A DNA stretch of 51,495 nucleotides from Opitutia bacterium (lineage in GTDB: Bacteria > Verrucomicrobiota > Verrucomicrobiia > Opitutales > Opitutaceae): contig CANJIU010000070.1 in assembly GCA_947474365.1 (NCBI GenBank), positions 1 through 51,495 of the forward strand. Reading direction: 5' to 3'. The position numbers and the translations under genes are program-made. Below, piece after piece: positions 35,631-43,330 of this stretch. The notes beneath the pieces are model-generated. The model did not search any database, was not told the origin of the DNA, and saw only the letters and a list, made by a program, of their open reading frames with translations. The stretch's first letter is position 1, and each line of letters starts with the position of its first letter.

Positions 35631-36521
35631 TTATTTTTTAGAGGCGGCCAGCCAACCGAGTGACACGAGGAACTTGTCCATCGCGGCGACCGTTTCCTCG
35701 TAGCGTCCGGGTTTCCGGCCGTAGTTGAAGAAACCGTGCACCTGGCCCTCGTAGCCGGCGACTTCGCAGCGGTTGCCGGCCTTCTGCATCGCTTGGGCGA
35801 ACGCCTCCACTGTGCTGTACGGCACCGTCGTGTCGGCCTTGCCGTGAAAGATAATCGTCGGCGGCGTGCCGCGCTTCACGTGGTGCGCCGGAGAGATATT
35901 CTTGGGATCGGTCCCCATGCGTTCGGCGCCGACCCGCGACTCGAAGCCCTTCATCTCGAAACCCTCGAACGGGGCGAGGACCAGCGCGGGATTGAAGAGC
36001 ACGAGGGCGTCGGGCATCGCGCTGATTTTCAAATCCTCGCCGGGTTCTTCGAAGCCCGGGACCGTGGCGATCGCAGCGGCGAGATGGCCGCCGGCCGAGC
36101 CGCCGCCCGCGGCGATTCGCTTCGGGTCGATGCCGAGGCGGGCCGCGTTCTGTCGCACCCAGCGAAGTGCCGACTTGGCGTCGGCGACACACGCGGTGGG
36201 ATTCACCTTGTGGCGGGACCCGACGCGGTAGTCAGCGGTGATGGCGACCATACCGCGGCCCGCGAGATAGCGGCACTGCTGTTCAAACTGGGCCGGAGAA
36301 CCGTTGGTCCAGCCGCCGCCGAAGAAGAAGACGATCGCGGGGCGGTTGGTCTTGGGGCCGCCTTTGGGCTCAAAAATGTGGAGCTGGAGCTTCACGTCGC
36401 CGATCGTCTTGTAGGTTTCGGCCTGCGCGCCGTCGAACTTGGGCGGATAGGCGAGCGCGCCGAAGGCCGGGGTGAGGAGGGCGAAGAGTGCGAGTGGAAT
36501 GAGGCGGCGGAGGATTTTCAT
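35631..36521 (-). CDS. secreted alpha/beta hydrolase, carbohydrate esterase-like
   Basis: 296 aa. The ATG at 36521 opens a signal peptide (MKILRRLIPLALFALLTPAF, then GALA). The oxyanion segment FFFGGGW lies at 65-71, a relative of the HGGG block of hormone-sensitive-lipase and BD-FAE-like esterases. The nucleophile elbow is GGGSAGG with Ser142; Asp230 (HGKADTTVPYS) and His262 (GQVHGFFNYG) complete the triad. In glycan loci such enzymes remove acetyl or feruloyl groups. It is the first gene of the minus-strand group that continues with the sulfatase 45 bp later, and is divergent from the OB-fold gene at 36706. Confidence 0.9.
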   Translation of the reverse strand: MKILRRLIPLALFALLTPAFGALAYPPKFDGAQAETYKTIGDVKLQLHIFEPKGGPKTNRPAIVFFFGGGWTNGSPAQFEQQCRYLAGRGMVAITADYRVGSRHKVNPTACVADAKSALRWVRQNAARLGIDPKRIAAGGGSAGGHLAAAIATVPGFEEPGEDLKISAMPDALVLFNPALVLAPFEGFEMKGFESRVGAERMGTDPKNISPAHHVKRGTPPTIIFHGKADTTVPYSTVEAFAQAMQKAGNRCEVAGYEGQVHGFFNYGRKPGRYEETVAAMDKFLVSLGWLAASKK

Positions 36522-36705
36522 GAGAGGGATGGCCGGTTTGACCGAACTGGGGCGGAACCGGAGCGGGCGGATAACCGAGGTCCAGGGTGAAGAATGGAGC
36601 AGTGGAACGGAAAGGGGGCAAAACCGATGGAGCGTACCATTTCGCGGGCAAGCGGGGTTCACAGTCAAGCGGTGCTTGCGGGGGAATCGTCGCTGGAGAG
36701 CCTTG

Positions 36706-37494
36706 ATGTCGGCGCCAACTTGGTGCTGTTTTGTGTCGATGAATATCTCACTGCCGTTGGTCGTCTTCATTTTGGCGCTGGTCTGTCGACCGGGCCTGGC
36801 GGCGACCCCCGCCGCGGCATCGGCGAAGTCCGATGGAATCTCCGGGAAGGTGATCGAGGTGATCAACACGGCCACCTACACCTACGTGCAAATCGACACC
36901 GGGGCGGCCAAAGTGTGGGCCGCGGCCCCGGAGTTTGCCGTGAAAGCCGGTGACCGGGTGACGGTGCTCGAGGCGATGCCGATGGCGAAATACCAGAGCA
37001 AGACGCTCAACCGCACCTTCGATGTCGTCTATTTCAGCGGCAACGTGCGCGTGAACGACGCCCCGGCGGGCCCGGCCGCCGCGGGTGCGGCCGCAAGCGG
37101 TGCGGCGAGCGCGGGGGAGTTGCCGAAAGGCCACCCGCCCCTCCCCCCAGCAGCGGCGGGCGCCACCGGCCCCGATTTGTCCGGCATCAAGCGGGCCGAA
37201 AACGGCCAGACTGTGGCGGAGATCATCACCGGCAAGGCGAAGTTCGTCGGCAAATCCATCGCGGTGCGCGGGCGCGTCGTGAAGTACAACGGAGGCATTT
37301 TGGGCAAGAACTGGCTGCATGTTCGCGACGGCTCGGGCGCGGAAGGCACGAACGACCTCACGGTGACTACGGCGGCGACCGCGAAGGTCGGCGACCTGGT
37401 GCTGGTGACCGGCGTCCTCTCGGCCAACCGTGATTTCGGCGGCGGCTACAAGTACGCGCTGATTGTCGAGGACGCCAAGGTCGTCGCCGAATAA
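36706..37494 (+). CDS. exported two-OB-fold protein, NrfJ-like
   Basis: 262 aa. The ATG at 36706 has GGAGAG five bases upstream and is preferred; an ATG at 36739 (MNISLPLVVFILALVCRPGL) also gives a signal peptide but lacks a ribosome site. The mature protein has a first OB-like domain (SGKVIEVINTATYTYVQIDT, then KVWAAAPEFAVKAGDRV), the phrase I associate with NrfJ-like periplasmic proteins of nitrite-reductase loci. After an Ala/Gly/Pro linker of about 40 residues comes a second OB domain (VGKSIAVRGRVVKYNGG, WLHVRDGSG, VLVTGVL). Role unknown; perhaps metal or ligand binding in the periplasm. No cytochrome genes are nearby. Confidence 0.85.
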   Translation: MSAPTWCCFVSMNISLPLVVFILALVCRPGLAATPAAASAKSDGISGKVIEVINTATYTYVQIDTGAAKVWAAAPEFAVKAGDRVTVLEAMPMAKYQSKTLNRTFDVVYFSGNVRVNDAPAGPAAAGAAASGAASAGELPKGHPPLPPAAAGATGPDLSGIKRAENGQTVAEIITGKAKFVGKSIAVRGRVVKYNGGILGKNWLHVRDGSGAEGTNDLTVTTAATAKVGDLVLVTGVLSANRDFGGGYKYALIVEDAKVVAE

Positions 37495-37509
37495 TCGCGG
37501 CGGCGCCCG

Positions 37510-38256
37510 TCAATCGATCGCGACGCCCCAGAGTTCCGCGAGCAGCGCGAACATTCCGGGATCGTGCTGCCGCAGTTCGGCCCGCGTGTAGGGGAAGAAA
37601 TCGTTACGGGTGAAGAACGCTTCAGTGGATTCGGCGAAGTACTCCTGCGGGTTCGTCAGGGCATAGGCTCGGTCGAGGGTTTTTCGGCCCTCGGAATCCT
37701 GACGCTCGACCCGATCGTACGTGCCGCCGGCTTTCGCGCCTTCATATGCAGCTACGATCCCCGGGTGGCGAAAGCCGTCCGGCAAAAAAAGATCGTGGTA
37801 GGCGTGCGCGAGCTCGTGCAGGGCGAAGTTCGGCATGCGCCGTGTTTCCGCCTCGAAGATTCGGACGTTGGTGAACTCGACCCCCTTCGCCATCGCGGGG
37901 TCGCGGCCGTTGGCGCGCAGCCACGCGGCCGACGGGTGATATTCTGCGCGCGGTTTGCCACCCGGATACTCCGGCGAAAACCACAGTGGTACTTTTCGCA
38001 ACTTCGCGGCGGCCACACGGGGCACGACCCGGTTGATCTCCTCTAGTTGTGCCTGCAGCAATTCCAGGGCCCGGGTAGTGGCGGCTTCATCCGCGGCGAG
38101 GAGATCGCGGCGCACGTGCACCTGCCATCCGGCGATATCGCGCGTCCCGGAATCCGCGCCGGCCGGCTCCCCGGCGGAGGCGACGAGGAGAAACGGCGGC
38201 ACGGCGGAGGCCAGAACTGCGAGCAGCGGTGCAGTGTATCGTCCGCTTGGATTCAT
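37510..38256 (-). CDS. exported zinc metallopeptidase (HExxH, lethal-factor-like)
   Basis: 248 aa. The ATG at 38256 gives an N-terminal export segment (about 9-30, APLLAVLASAVPPFLLVASA). The zinc site is HELAH at 147-151, extended as ALHELAHAYHD, and the likely third ligand is Glu209 in NPQEYFAESTEAFF, the gluzincin arrangement known from the anthrax lethal factor-like family. The N-terminal WQVHVRRDLL and the LWFSPEYPGG strand before the active helix also fit that family. It is convergent with the OB-fold gene (15 bp between stops) and divergent from the double-domain hydrolase at 38426. The target is unknown. Confidence 0.87.
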   Translation of the reverse strand: MNPSGRYTAPLLAVLASAVPPFLLVASAGEPAGADSGTRDIAGWQVHVRRDLLAADEAATTRALELLQAQLEEINRVVPRVAAAKLRKVPLWFSPEYPGGKPRAEYHPSAAWLRANGRDPAMAKGVEFTNVRIFEAETRRMPNFALHELAHAYHDLFLPDGFRHPGIVAAYEGAKAGGTYDRVERQDSEGRKTLDRAYALTNPQEYFAESTEAFFTRNDFFPYTRAELRQHDPGMFALLAELWGVAID

Positions 38257-38425
38257 TCGGGTGGTGGCGGTTGGGGTGGCGGCCAGGAAATTGGCCGTCG
38301 CGAGGTTGTGTCCGTTCCCGGGCCCAGGGCAAGCGAAGGGAGACGAGCCGCGCCGTCCGGTTGTGCGATTCGTGGTGTTTTTGATTTCCATCCCTCGCAA
38401 AGGCTTTTGAGTGATCTCCACCCCC

Positions 38426-40534
38426 ATGAAGCCAACCATCGCTTTTGCCCTGGCATCCGCCGCACTGACGGCTGCGTCCGGATTCGCGCAGACCGCCCCG
38501 CTGCGCCCCCTCATCGACCTCAACACGGGGTATTTCCCGTTTCACCAGGATGGATCGATCACACCGGAACGCTGGCCGGCGCGGCAAAAGCAGGTGCGCG
38601 AGCGAATCCTCCTCGCCGCCGGCCTCTTTCCGTTGCCGACCAAGACTCCGCTCAACGCCGTCGTGCACGGGCGGATCGAGCGTGACGACTACATCGTCGA
38701 CCGGGTCTTCTTTGAGTCATTCCCCGGCCACTACGTCACCGGTAATCTTTACCGGCCGAAAAATCCGCCGGCGGGCGGCAAGATGCCGGGCATCCTCTCC
38801 CCGCACGGACACTGGCCGGCCGGGCGTTTCACGGACTACGGTGCGGGCTCGAAGTCGACGCTGGAGCAGCTCGCGATCGGTGCCGAACGCTTCGAAAGCG
38901 GTGCGCGTTCTTTTCTGCATGCGCGATGCGTCCAGCTCGCGCGGATGGGCTGCGCGGTGTTTTTCTACGATATGCTGGGCACCGCCGACAGCGTGCAGAT
39001 TACCGAACACCGCAGCGGCCGCCGGCCGGAGTTAAGCGGAAAGGAGCCGGGTACCTTCGGACTTTACAGCCCGATGGCGGACTTGCGGCTCGAGTCCAAT
39101 TTCGGCCTGCAAACGTGGAATAGCATCCGCGCGCTCGACTTTCTTCTCACGCTGCCGGGCGTCGATCCGGCGCGGCTGGCGATCACCGGTGAAAGTGGCG
39201 GCGGCACGCAGACGTTGATGCTGGCGGCCGTCGACGACCGGCTGGCGGCGGCGTTTCCCTGTGTCATGACGAGCACGGCGATGCAGGGTGGCTGCACCTG
39301 CGAGAATGCCTGCTACCTGCGAATCAACCAGGGCAACATCGACATCGCGGCGGCGTTTGCGCCCAAGCCGATGGGCATGACCGCGGCGAACGACTGGACG
39401 AAGGAACTCGCGACCAAGGGGTATCCGGACTTGAAGGCCGTGTGGAGCAAGCTGGGCAAGCCCGACAACCTGACGGCGACGTTCAACACGCACTGGGCGC
39501 ACAATTACAATCACGTCTCGCGCACGACGATGTACGGGTTCATGAACCAGCATTTCAAGCTGGGCTTCACCGCGCCGGTGCTGGAGCGCGAGTTTGTGGT
39601 GCCGACGAAGGAGGAGATGACGGTCTGGACGGGCACGCATCCCAAGCCGACAGGTGACCGGGTGGGCGCTGCGCACGAGAAGGCGCTCCTGAAGCATTGG
39701 AGCGAGGACAGCGACCGACTAATCGCCGGTCGGACCGATCTGATCGGCCGCGCGTGGGAGATCATGGTGGGCCGCCCGCTGCCGGAGGCGAGCAACGTCC
39801 GCTTGGAAATCAGCGGTCGCGGTGATCGCGACGGCTACGCGGTGCAAACCGGCACCGTCCGCATCGCGAACCACGGCGAGGAGGTGGCTTACACGCGGTT
39901 TGATCCGAAACCGGGCAAGGGCAACGGTACCGTGGCGCTCTGGCTGACCGGCCGCGGGTCCGACAGCCTGCTGGAGGGCGGGAATCGCCCCAACGCCGCC
40001 GCCCGGAAACTGCTCGAGGCGGGTGTCGCGATTGTGTGCCCGACGCCGTATCTGGCGGACGCCACCGAGCAGCCCATGAACCCGGTGAAGAACAAAGACG
40101 CGAGCCGCCATGGCTGGGCCTCGTCTGCATGTTATACGTTTGGATACAATCCTTCGCTTGTGATGCACCGGGTGCACGATGCCATGAGTGTCGCCGTGGC
40201 GGTGGCTCATGATGGCGCGGTGAAGCCGGCCCGAATCATCGTCGTGGGCAGCAACGGCGCCGGCGTGGTGGCGGCCGCCGTGACCGCGATGCTGAAGGGT
40301 GCGGTGGGCGGGGCGGTCATCGACACCGAGGGATTCCGTTTCGCGTCTCTGAACGATCCGTGGCATCCGTTGTTTGTGCCCGGCGCGGTGAAATATGGCG
40401 ACGTGCCGGGCCTCCTTCGCGTGTGTGCGCCGCTGCAGCCGACCGTGCTGGGAGAAAATGGCGTGAAGGGCGGCCCCGACGCCGTCGCCGCGGCCGTCGT
40501 GAGTCTGGCCCAGATCCCTCGCTCCTCGAAATAA
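38426..40534 (+). CDS. secreted double-domain alpha/beta hydrolase, acetylxylan esterase-like
   Basis: 702 aa. The ATG at 38426 is chosen because it gives signal peptide MKPTIAFALASAALTAASGF then AQ; a GTG 15 bp upstream is weaker. The first hydrolase domain (about 60-400) carries the elbow TGESGGGTQT with Ser257, the strand GILSPHGHW at about 122-130 as oxyanion loop, and YNHVSR as possible source of His. The second half (about 440-702) repeats the fold (TVALWLTGRGS, IVCPTPYLAD, IIVVGSNGAGVVAA), but its elbow has no clean GxSxG, so it is probably non-catalytic. The role is likely deacetylation of a glycan. It ends at a strong terminator. Confidence 0.88.
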   Translation: MKPTIAFALASAALTAASGFAQTAPLRPLIDLNTGYFPFHQDGSITPERWPARQKQVRERILLAAGLFPLPTKTPLNAVVHGRIERDDYIVDRVFFESFPGHYVTGNLYRPKNPPAGGKMPGILSPHGHWPAGRFTDYGAGSKSTLEQLAIGAERFESGARSFLHARCVQLARMGCAVFFYDMLGTADSVQITEHRSGRRPELSGKEPGTFGLYSPMADLRLESNFGLQTWNSIRALDFLLTLPGVDPARLAITGESGGGTQTLMLAAVDDRLAAAFPCVMTSTAMQGGCTCENACYLRINQGNIDIAAAFAPKPMGMTAANDWTKELATKGYPDLKAVWSKLGKPDNLTATFNTHWAHNYNHVSRTTMYGFMNQHFKLGFTAPVLEREFVVPTKEEMTVWTGTHPKPTGDRVGAAHEKALLKHWSEDSDRLIAGRTDLIGRAWEIMVGRPLPEASNVRLEISGRGDRDGYAVQTGTVRIANHGEEVAYTRFDPKPGKGNGTVALWLTGRGSDSLLEGGNRPNAAARKLLEAGVAIVCPTPYLADATEQPMNPVKNKDASRHGWASSACYTFGYNPSLVMHRVHDAMSVAVAVAHDGAVKPARIIVVGSNGAGVVAAAVTAMLKGAVGGAVIDTEGFRFASLNDPWHPLFVPGAVKYGDVPGLLRVCAPLQPTVLGENGVKGGPDAVAAAVVSLAQIPRSSK

Positions 40535-40563
40535 AACGCCGCGGCCTTTTGGGCCGCGGCGTT
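40535..40563. terminator. bidirectional intrinsic terminator
   Basis: A perfect 12-bp stem AACGCCGCGGCC / GGCCGCGGCGTT with a 5-base loop sits right behind the hydrolase stop. On the minus strand it is followed by TTTTATTT, so it also serves the pyrophosphatase gene that ends at 40590; on the plus strand GATTTTC follows. Confidence 0.9.
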
Positions 40564-40589
40564 GATTTTCAGAGGAAGGGACCTCGTCG

Positions 40590-43061
40590 TCAGCCCTTTT
40601 GCAGTTGGTGCGGGGCGACGTCGGCATCGCCCGGGTTGACCGGGATGCGCATGCCGTAAAAACTCCGGTAGACGAAGACGAGGGCGATCAGGAAGATAAT
40701 GCTGCCGACGGTGTGCTTCAGGCCGGCGGGCATCAGCACGGCGATCTCGACGGCAAGGAGGCCGAAGAGCGTGGTGAACTTGATGACCGGATTGAGCGAG
40801 ACGGACGACGTGTCTTTGAACGGGTCGCCCACGGTGTCGCCCACGACGGTCGCGGCGTGGAGCGGGGTGTTCTTCATCTTCAGTTCCACCTCGACGATTT
40901 TCTTGGCGTTGTCCCAAGCGCCGCCGGCGTTGGCCATGAAGATGGCCTGAAAGAGACCGAAGAACGCCATGCCGACCAGGTAGCCGATGAAGAAGAACGG
41001 ATCGAAGAACGCGAGGGAGAGGCTGAAGCAGAAGATGACGACGAAGATGTTGATCATGCCCTTCTGCGCGTACTGGGTGCAGATCTTCACGACTTCCTTC
41101 GAGGCCTCGGTGGCCGCGGTGGCCGCGTCGAGCTTCATGTTGTCCTTGATGTAGACCACGGCGCGATAGGCGCCGGTGACGACCGCCTGGGTCGAGGCGC
41201 CCGTGAACCAGTAGATGACGGCTCCGCCCATCAGCAGGCCCATCAGCGCCTCCGGATGCACGAGGGAGAGCCGCTCGAGGACGTTGAACTTGGGATCAAT
41301 CGCCTGATAGTGGGCCTGCAGCATCATGATGATGCCGAACACCATCGTGGTTGCTCCTACGACTGCCGTGCCGATGAGCACGGGTTTGGCCGTGGCCTTG
41401 AAGGTGTTGCCGGCGCCGTCGCCCTTCTCCAGTTGGTGCTTGGCGCCCTCGAAGTCGGGTTTGAAGCCGAAGTCGCGTTCGATTTCGGCCGAGATGCCGG
41501 GCTTCGACTCGATCTGGGAAAGTTCGTAGACGGACTGGGCGTTGTCGGTAACCGGACCGAACGAATCGACCGCAATCGTCACGGGGCCCATCCCGAGAAA
41601 TCCGAAGGCGACGAGACCGAACGCGAAGATCGGTGCGGCGAAGCGGAACTGCTCGGGCATCATCTCCTGGACAGCGCTGTGTCCGGAAAACCAGTACGCG
41701 CCAAACATCAGGCCGAGGATGCAGAGGCCGGTCCAGAAGGCCGAGAAATTGCCCGCGACCAGGCCGGAGAGGATGTTGAGCGAGGCACCGCCCTGGCGGG
41801 AGGAGGTGACGACCTCCTTGACGTGGCGGCTTTCGGTGGACGTGAAGATTTTGGTGAACTCGGGGATCAGCGCGCCGGCGATGGTGCCGAGCGAGATGAT
41901 GGAGGAGAGCACCCACCAGAGTCCGGCGTGTCCCGGCAGGTTGGCGAGGAGCGCATAGCTGGCGACGTAGGTCACGATGATGCAGATGATCGAGGTGATC
42001 CAGACGAGGTTGGTGAGCGGGTGTTCGAGGTTGAAGTCCTTCGAATTGCCCCAGACGGCCTTGCTGACGGCGTCGTTGATCAGATAGCTGACGAGCGATG
42101 TGATGACCATCAGGATACGCATGGCGAAGAGCCAGACGATGAGGGTCGCGCACAAGGCGGGGTTGGCGGCGAGGGCGAGGGCGAGGAACGCAATCAGCGC
42201 CACGCCGGTGACCCCGTAGGTTTCGAACCCGTCGGCGGTGGGCCCGACCGAGTCGCCCGCGTTGTCGCCGGTGCAGTCGGCGATGACGCCCGGGTTGCGC
42301 GGGTCATCCTCGGGGAGGTTGAAGACGATCTTCATCAGGTCGGCGCCGATGTCAGCGATCTTGGTGAAGATACCGCCACAGATGCGGAGGGCGGAGGCGC
42401 CGAGGGATTCGCCGATGGCGAATCCAATGAAACAGGGACCGGCGAGGCTCGTGGGGAGGAACGCGAGGATGCAGATCATGAAGAACAGTTCGATGGCCAC
42501 GAGCAGGAGGCCGACGCTCATCCCGGACTTCAGGGGGATGAGAAGGGTGGCGAGCGGGTTGCCCTTGAGCGCCGAGAAGGCGGCGCGGCTGTTGGCGACG
42601 GTGTTGATGCGAATTCCGAACCACGCGACCCCGTAACTTCCGAGGATGCCCAGAATCGAAGCGAGAAGGATGACGATGACGTGCCCGATGGGATTGTGCG
42701 AGAGCACGCCGAAGTAATAGCCCATGCACACGGCGATCAGCACCCAGAGCGCGGCGAGGAACTTGCCCTGCTGAAACAGGTAGGTCTTGCAGGTTTCCCA
42801 GATGATTTGGGAGACCTTCGACATCGATGAATGCACCTGAAGGTTTTTTGTCTGGAGATATTGCATCCAGCCGTAGACGACGCCCAAGGCACACACGACG
42901 AGGCCGATCATCAGCACGGCGTTGCCGCTGAGGGCTCCATTGAAGAATTTAACCGACGTCAGGTCCGGGATCTTGATGTCGGATTCACTGGCTCGGAGAG
43001 CCGGATGAACGCTCAATGCCAACGCAGCGGCAGCCCATTTCTGGGAATCGAGTACTTTCAT
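40590..43061 (-). CDS. hppA: membrane-bound proton/sodium-pumping pyrophosphatase
   Basis: 823 aa, about 16 membrane helices. It hydrolyses pyrophosphate and pumps H+ and/or Na+ outward. Family signatures are present: GGIFTKIADIGADL (229-242), PEDDPRNPGVIADCTGDNAG (250-269), TSSRQGGASLNILSG (419-433), DSFGPVTDNAQSVYEL (499-514) and the late GDTVGDPFKDTSSVSLNPVI. In the GNTFKA motif (551-556) Lys555 occupies the position that makes the enzyme K+-independent in studied members. About 30 extra residues (514-545) separate DNAQ from GNTFKA, a mark of the divergent group found in Bacteroidota and Verrucomicrobiota. An N-terminal signal-like helix precedes the core. Monocistronic, with a terminator behind it. 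Confidence 0.95.
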   Translation of the reverse strand: MKVLDSQKWAAAALALSVHPALRASESDIKIPDLTSVKFFNGALSGNAVLMIGLVVCALGVVYGWMQYLQTKNLQVHSSMSKVSQIIWETCKTYLFQQGKFLAALWVLIAVCMGYYFGVLSHNPIGHVIVILLASILGILGSYGVAWFGIRINTVANSRAAFSALKGNPLATLLIPLKSGMSVGLLLVAIELFFMICILAFLPTSLAGPCFIGFAIGESLGASALRICGGIFTKIADIGADLMKIVFNLPEDDPRNPGVIADCTGDNAGDSVGPTADGFETYGVTGVALIAFLALALAANPALCATLIVWLFAMRILMVITSLVSYLINDAVSKAVWGNSKDFNLEHPLTNLVWITSIICIIVTYVASYALLANLPGHAGLWWVLSSIISLGTIAGALIPEFTKIFTSTESRHVKEVVTSSRQGGASLNILSGLVAGNFSAFWTGLCILGLMFGAYWFSGHSAVQEMMPEQFRFAAPIFAFGLVAFGFLGMGPVTIAVDSFGPVTDNAQSVYELSQIESKPGISAEIERDFGFKPDFEGAKHQLEKGDGAGNTFKATAKPVLIGTAVVGATTMVFGIIMMLQAHYQAIDPKFNVLERLSLVHPEALMGLLMGGAVIYWFTGASTQAVVTGAYRAVVYIKDNMKLDAATAATEASKEVVKICTQYAQKGMINIFVVIFCFSLSLAFFDPFFFIGYLVGMAFFGLFQAIFMANAGGAWDNAKKIVEVELKMKNTPLHAATVVGDTVGDPFKDTSSVSLNPVIKFTTLFGLLAVEIAVLMPAGLKHTVGSIIFLIALVFVYRSFYGMRIPVNPGDADVAPHQLQKG

Positions 43062-43330
43062 GGTATTTAGAGTCGGCGTCCGCTCGAGATGAGGAGCGAG
43101 ATGCCAAGAGGTAGGGTTTGGGATAACTCCTTATTGTCGGGGCATTCCCGTACTCGCGAGTCTAATATGGAGGAGTCCTTTGTCGAAAAGTGAACCTAAT
43201 CGACGCCCTTAGCTGACTAATTGTTTTCTAATCGGGCGGCCGCGCTCAGGTAGACCGCCTGCTCGTGCCGCTGAGTGCAACCCCGACCGGCGAGCTGTCT
43301 TCGACAACTGCAGCGACTGCTGCTCGTCCG

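Noticed and set aside
26549..36521. A SusD-like lipoprotein behind the TonB receptors
   Set aside because: Every gene near the two receptors was read; none has a lipobox plus a helical repeat start or other SusD features.
40599..42830. A 743-codon open frame on the plus strand across the pyrophosphatase gene
   Set aside because: Its translation is dominated by Glu, Asp, His and Gly as expected for the complement of a membrane protein gene; no signal or domain is seen.
43062..43330. A small gene between the pyrophosphatase and the giant repeat gene
   Set aside because: Short frames here (such as 43209-43487) overlap the repeat gene and are not protein-like. Only a 10-bp palindrome ACTCGCGAGT at 43152-43161 stands out.
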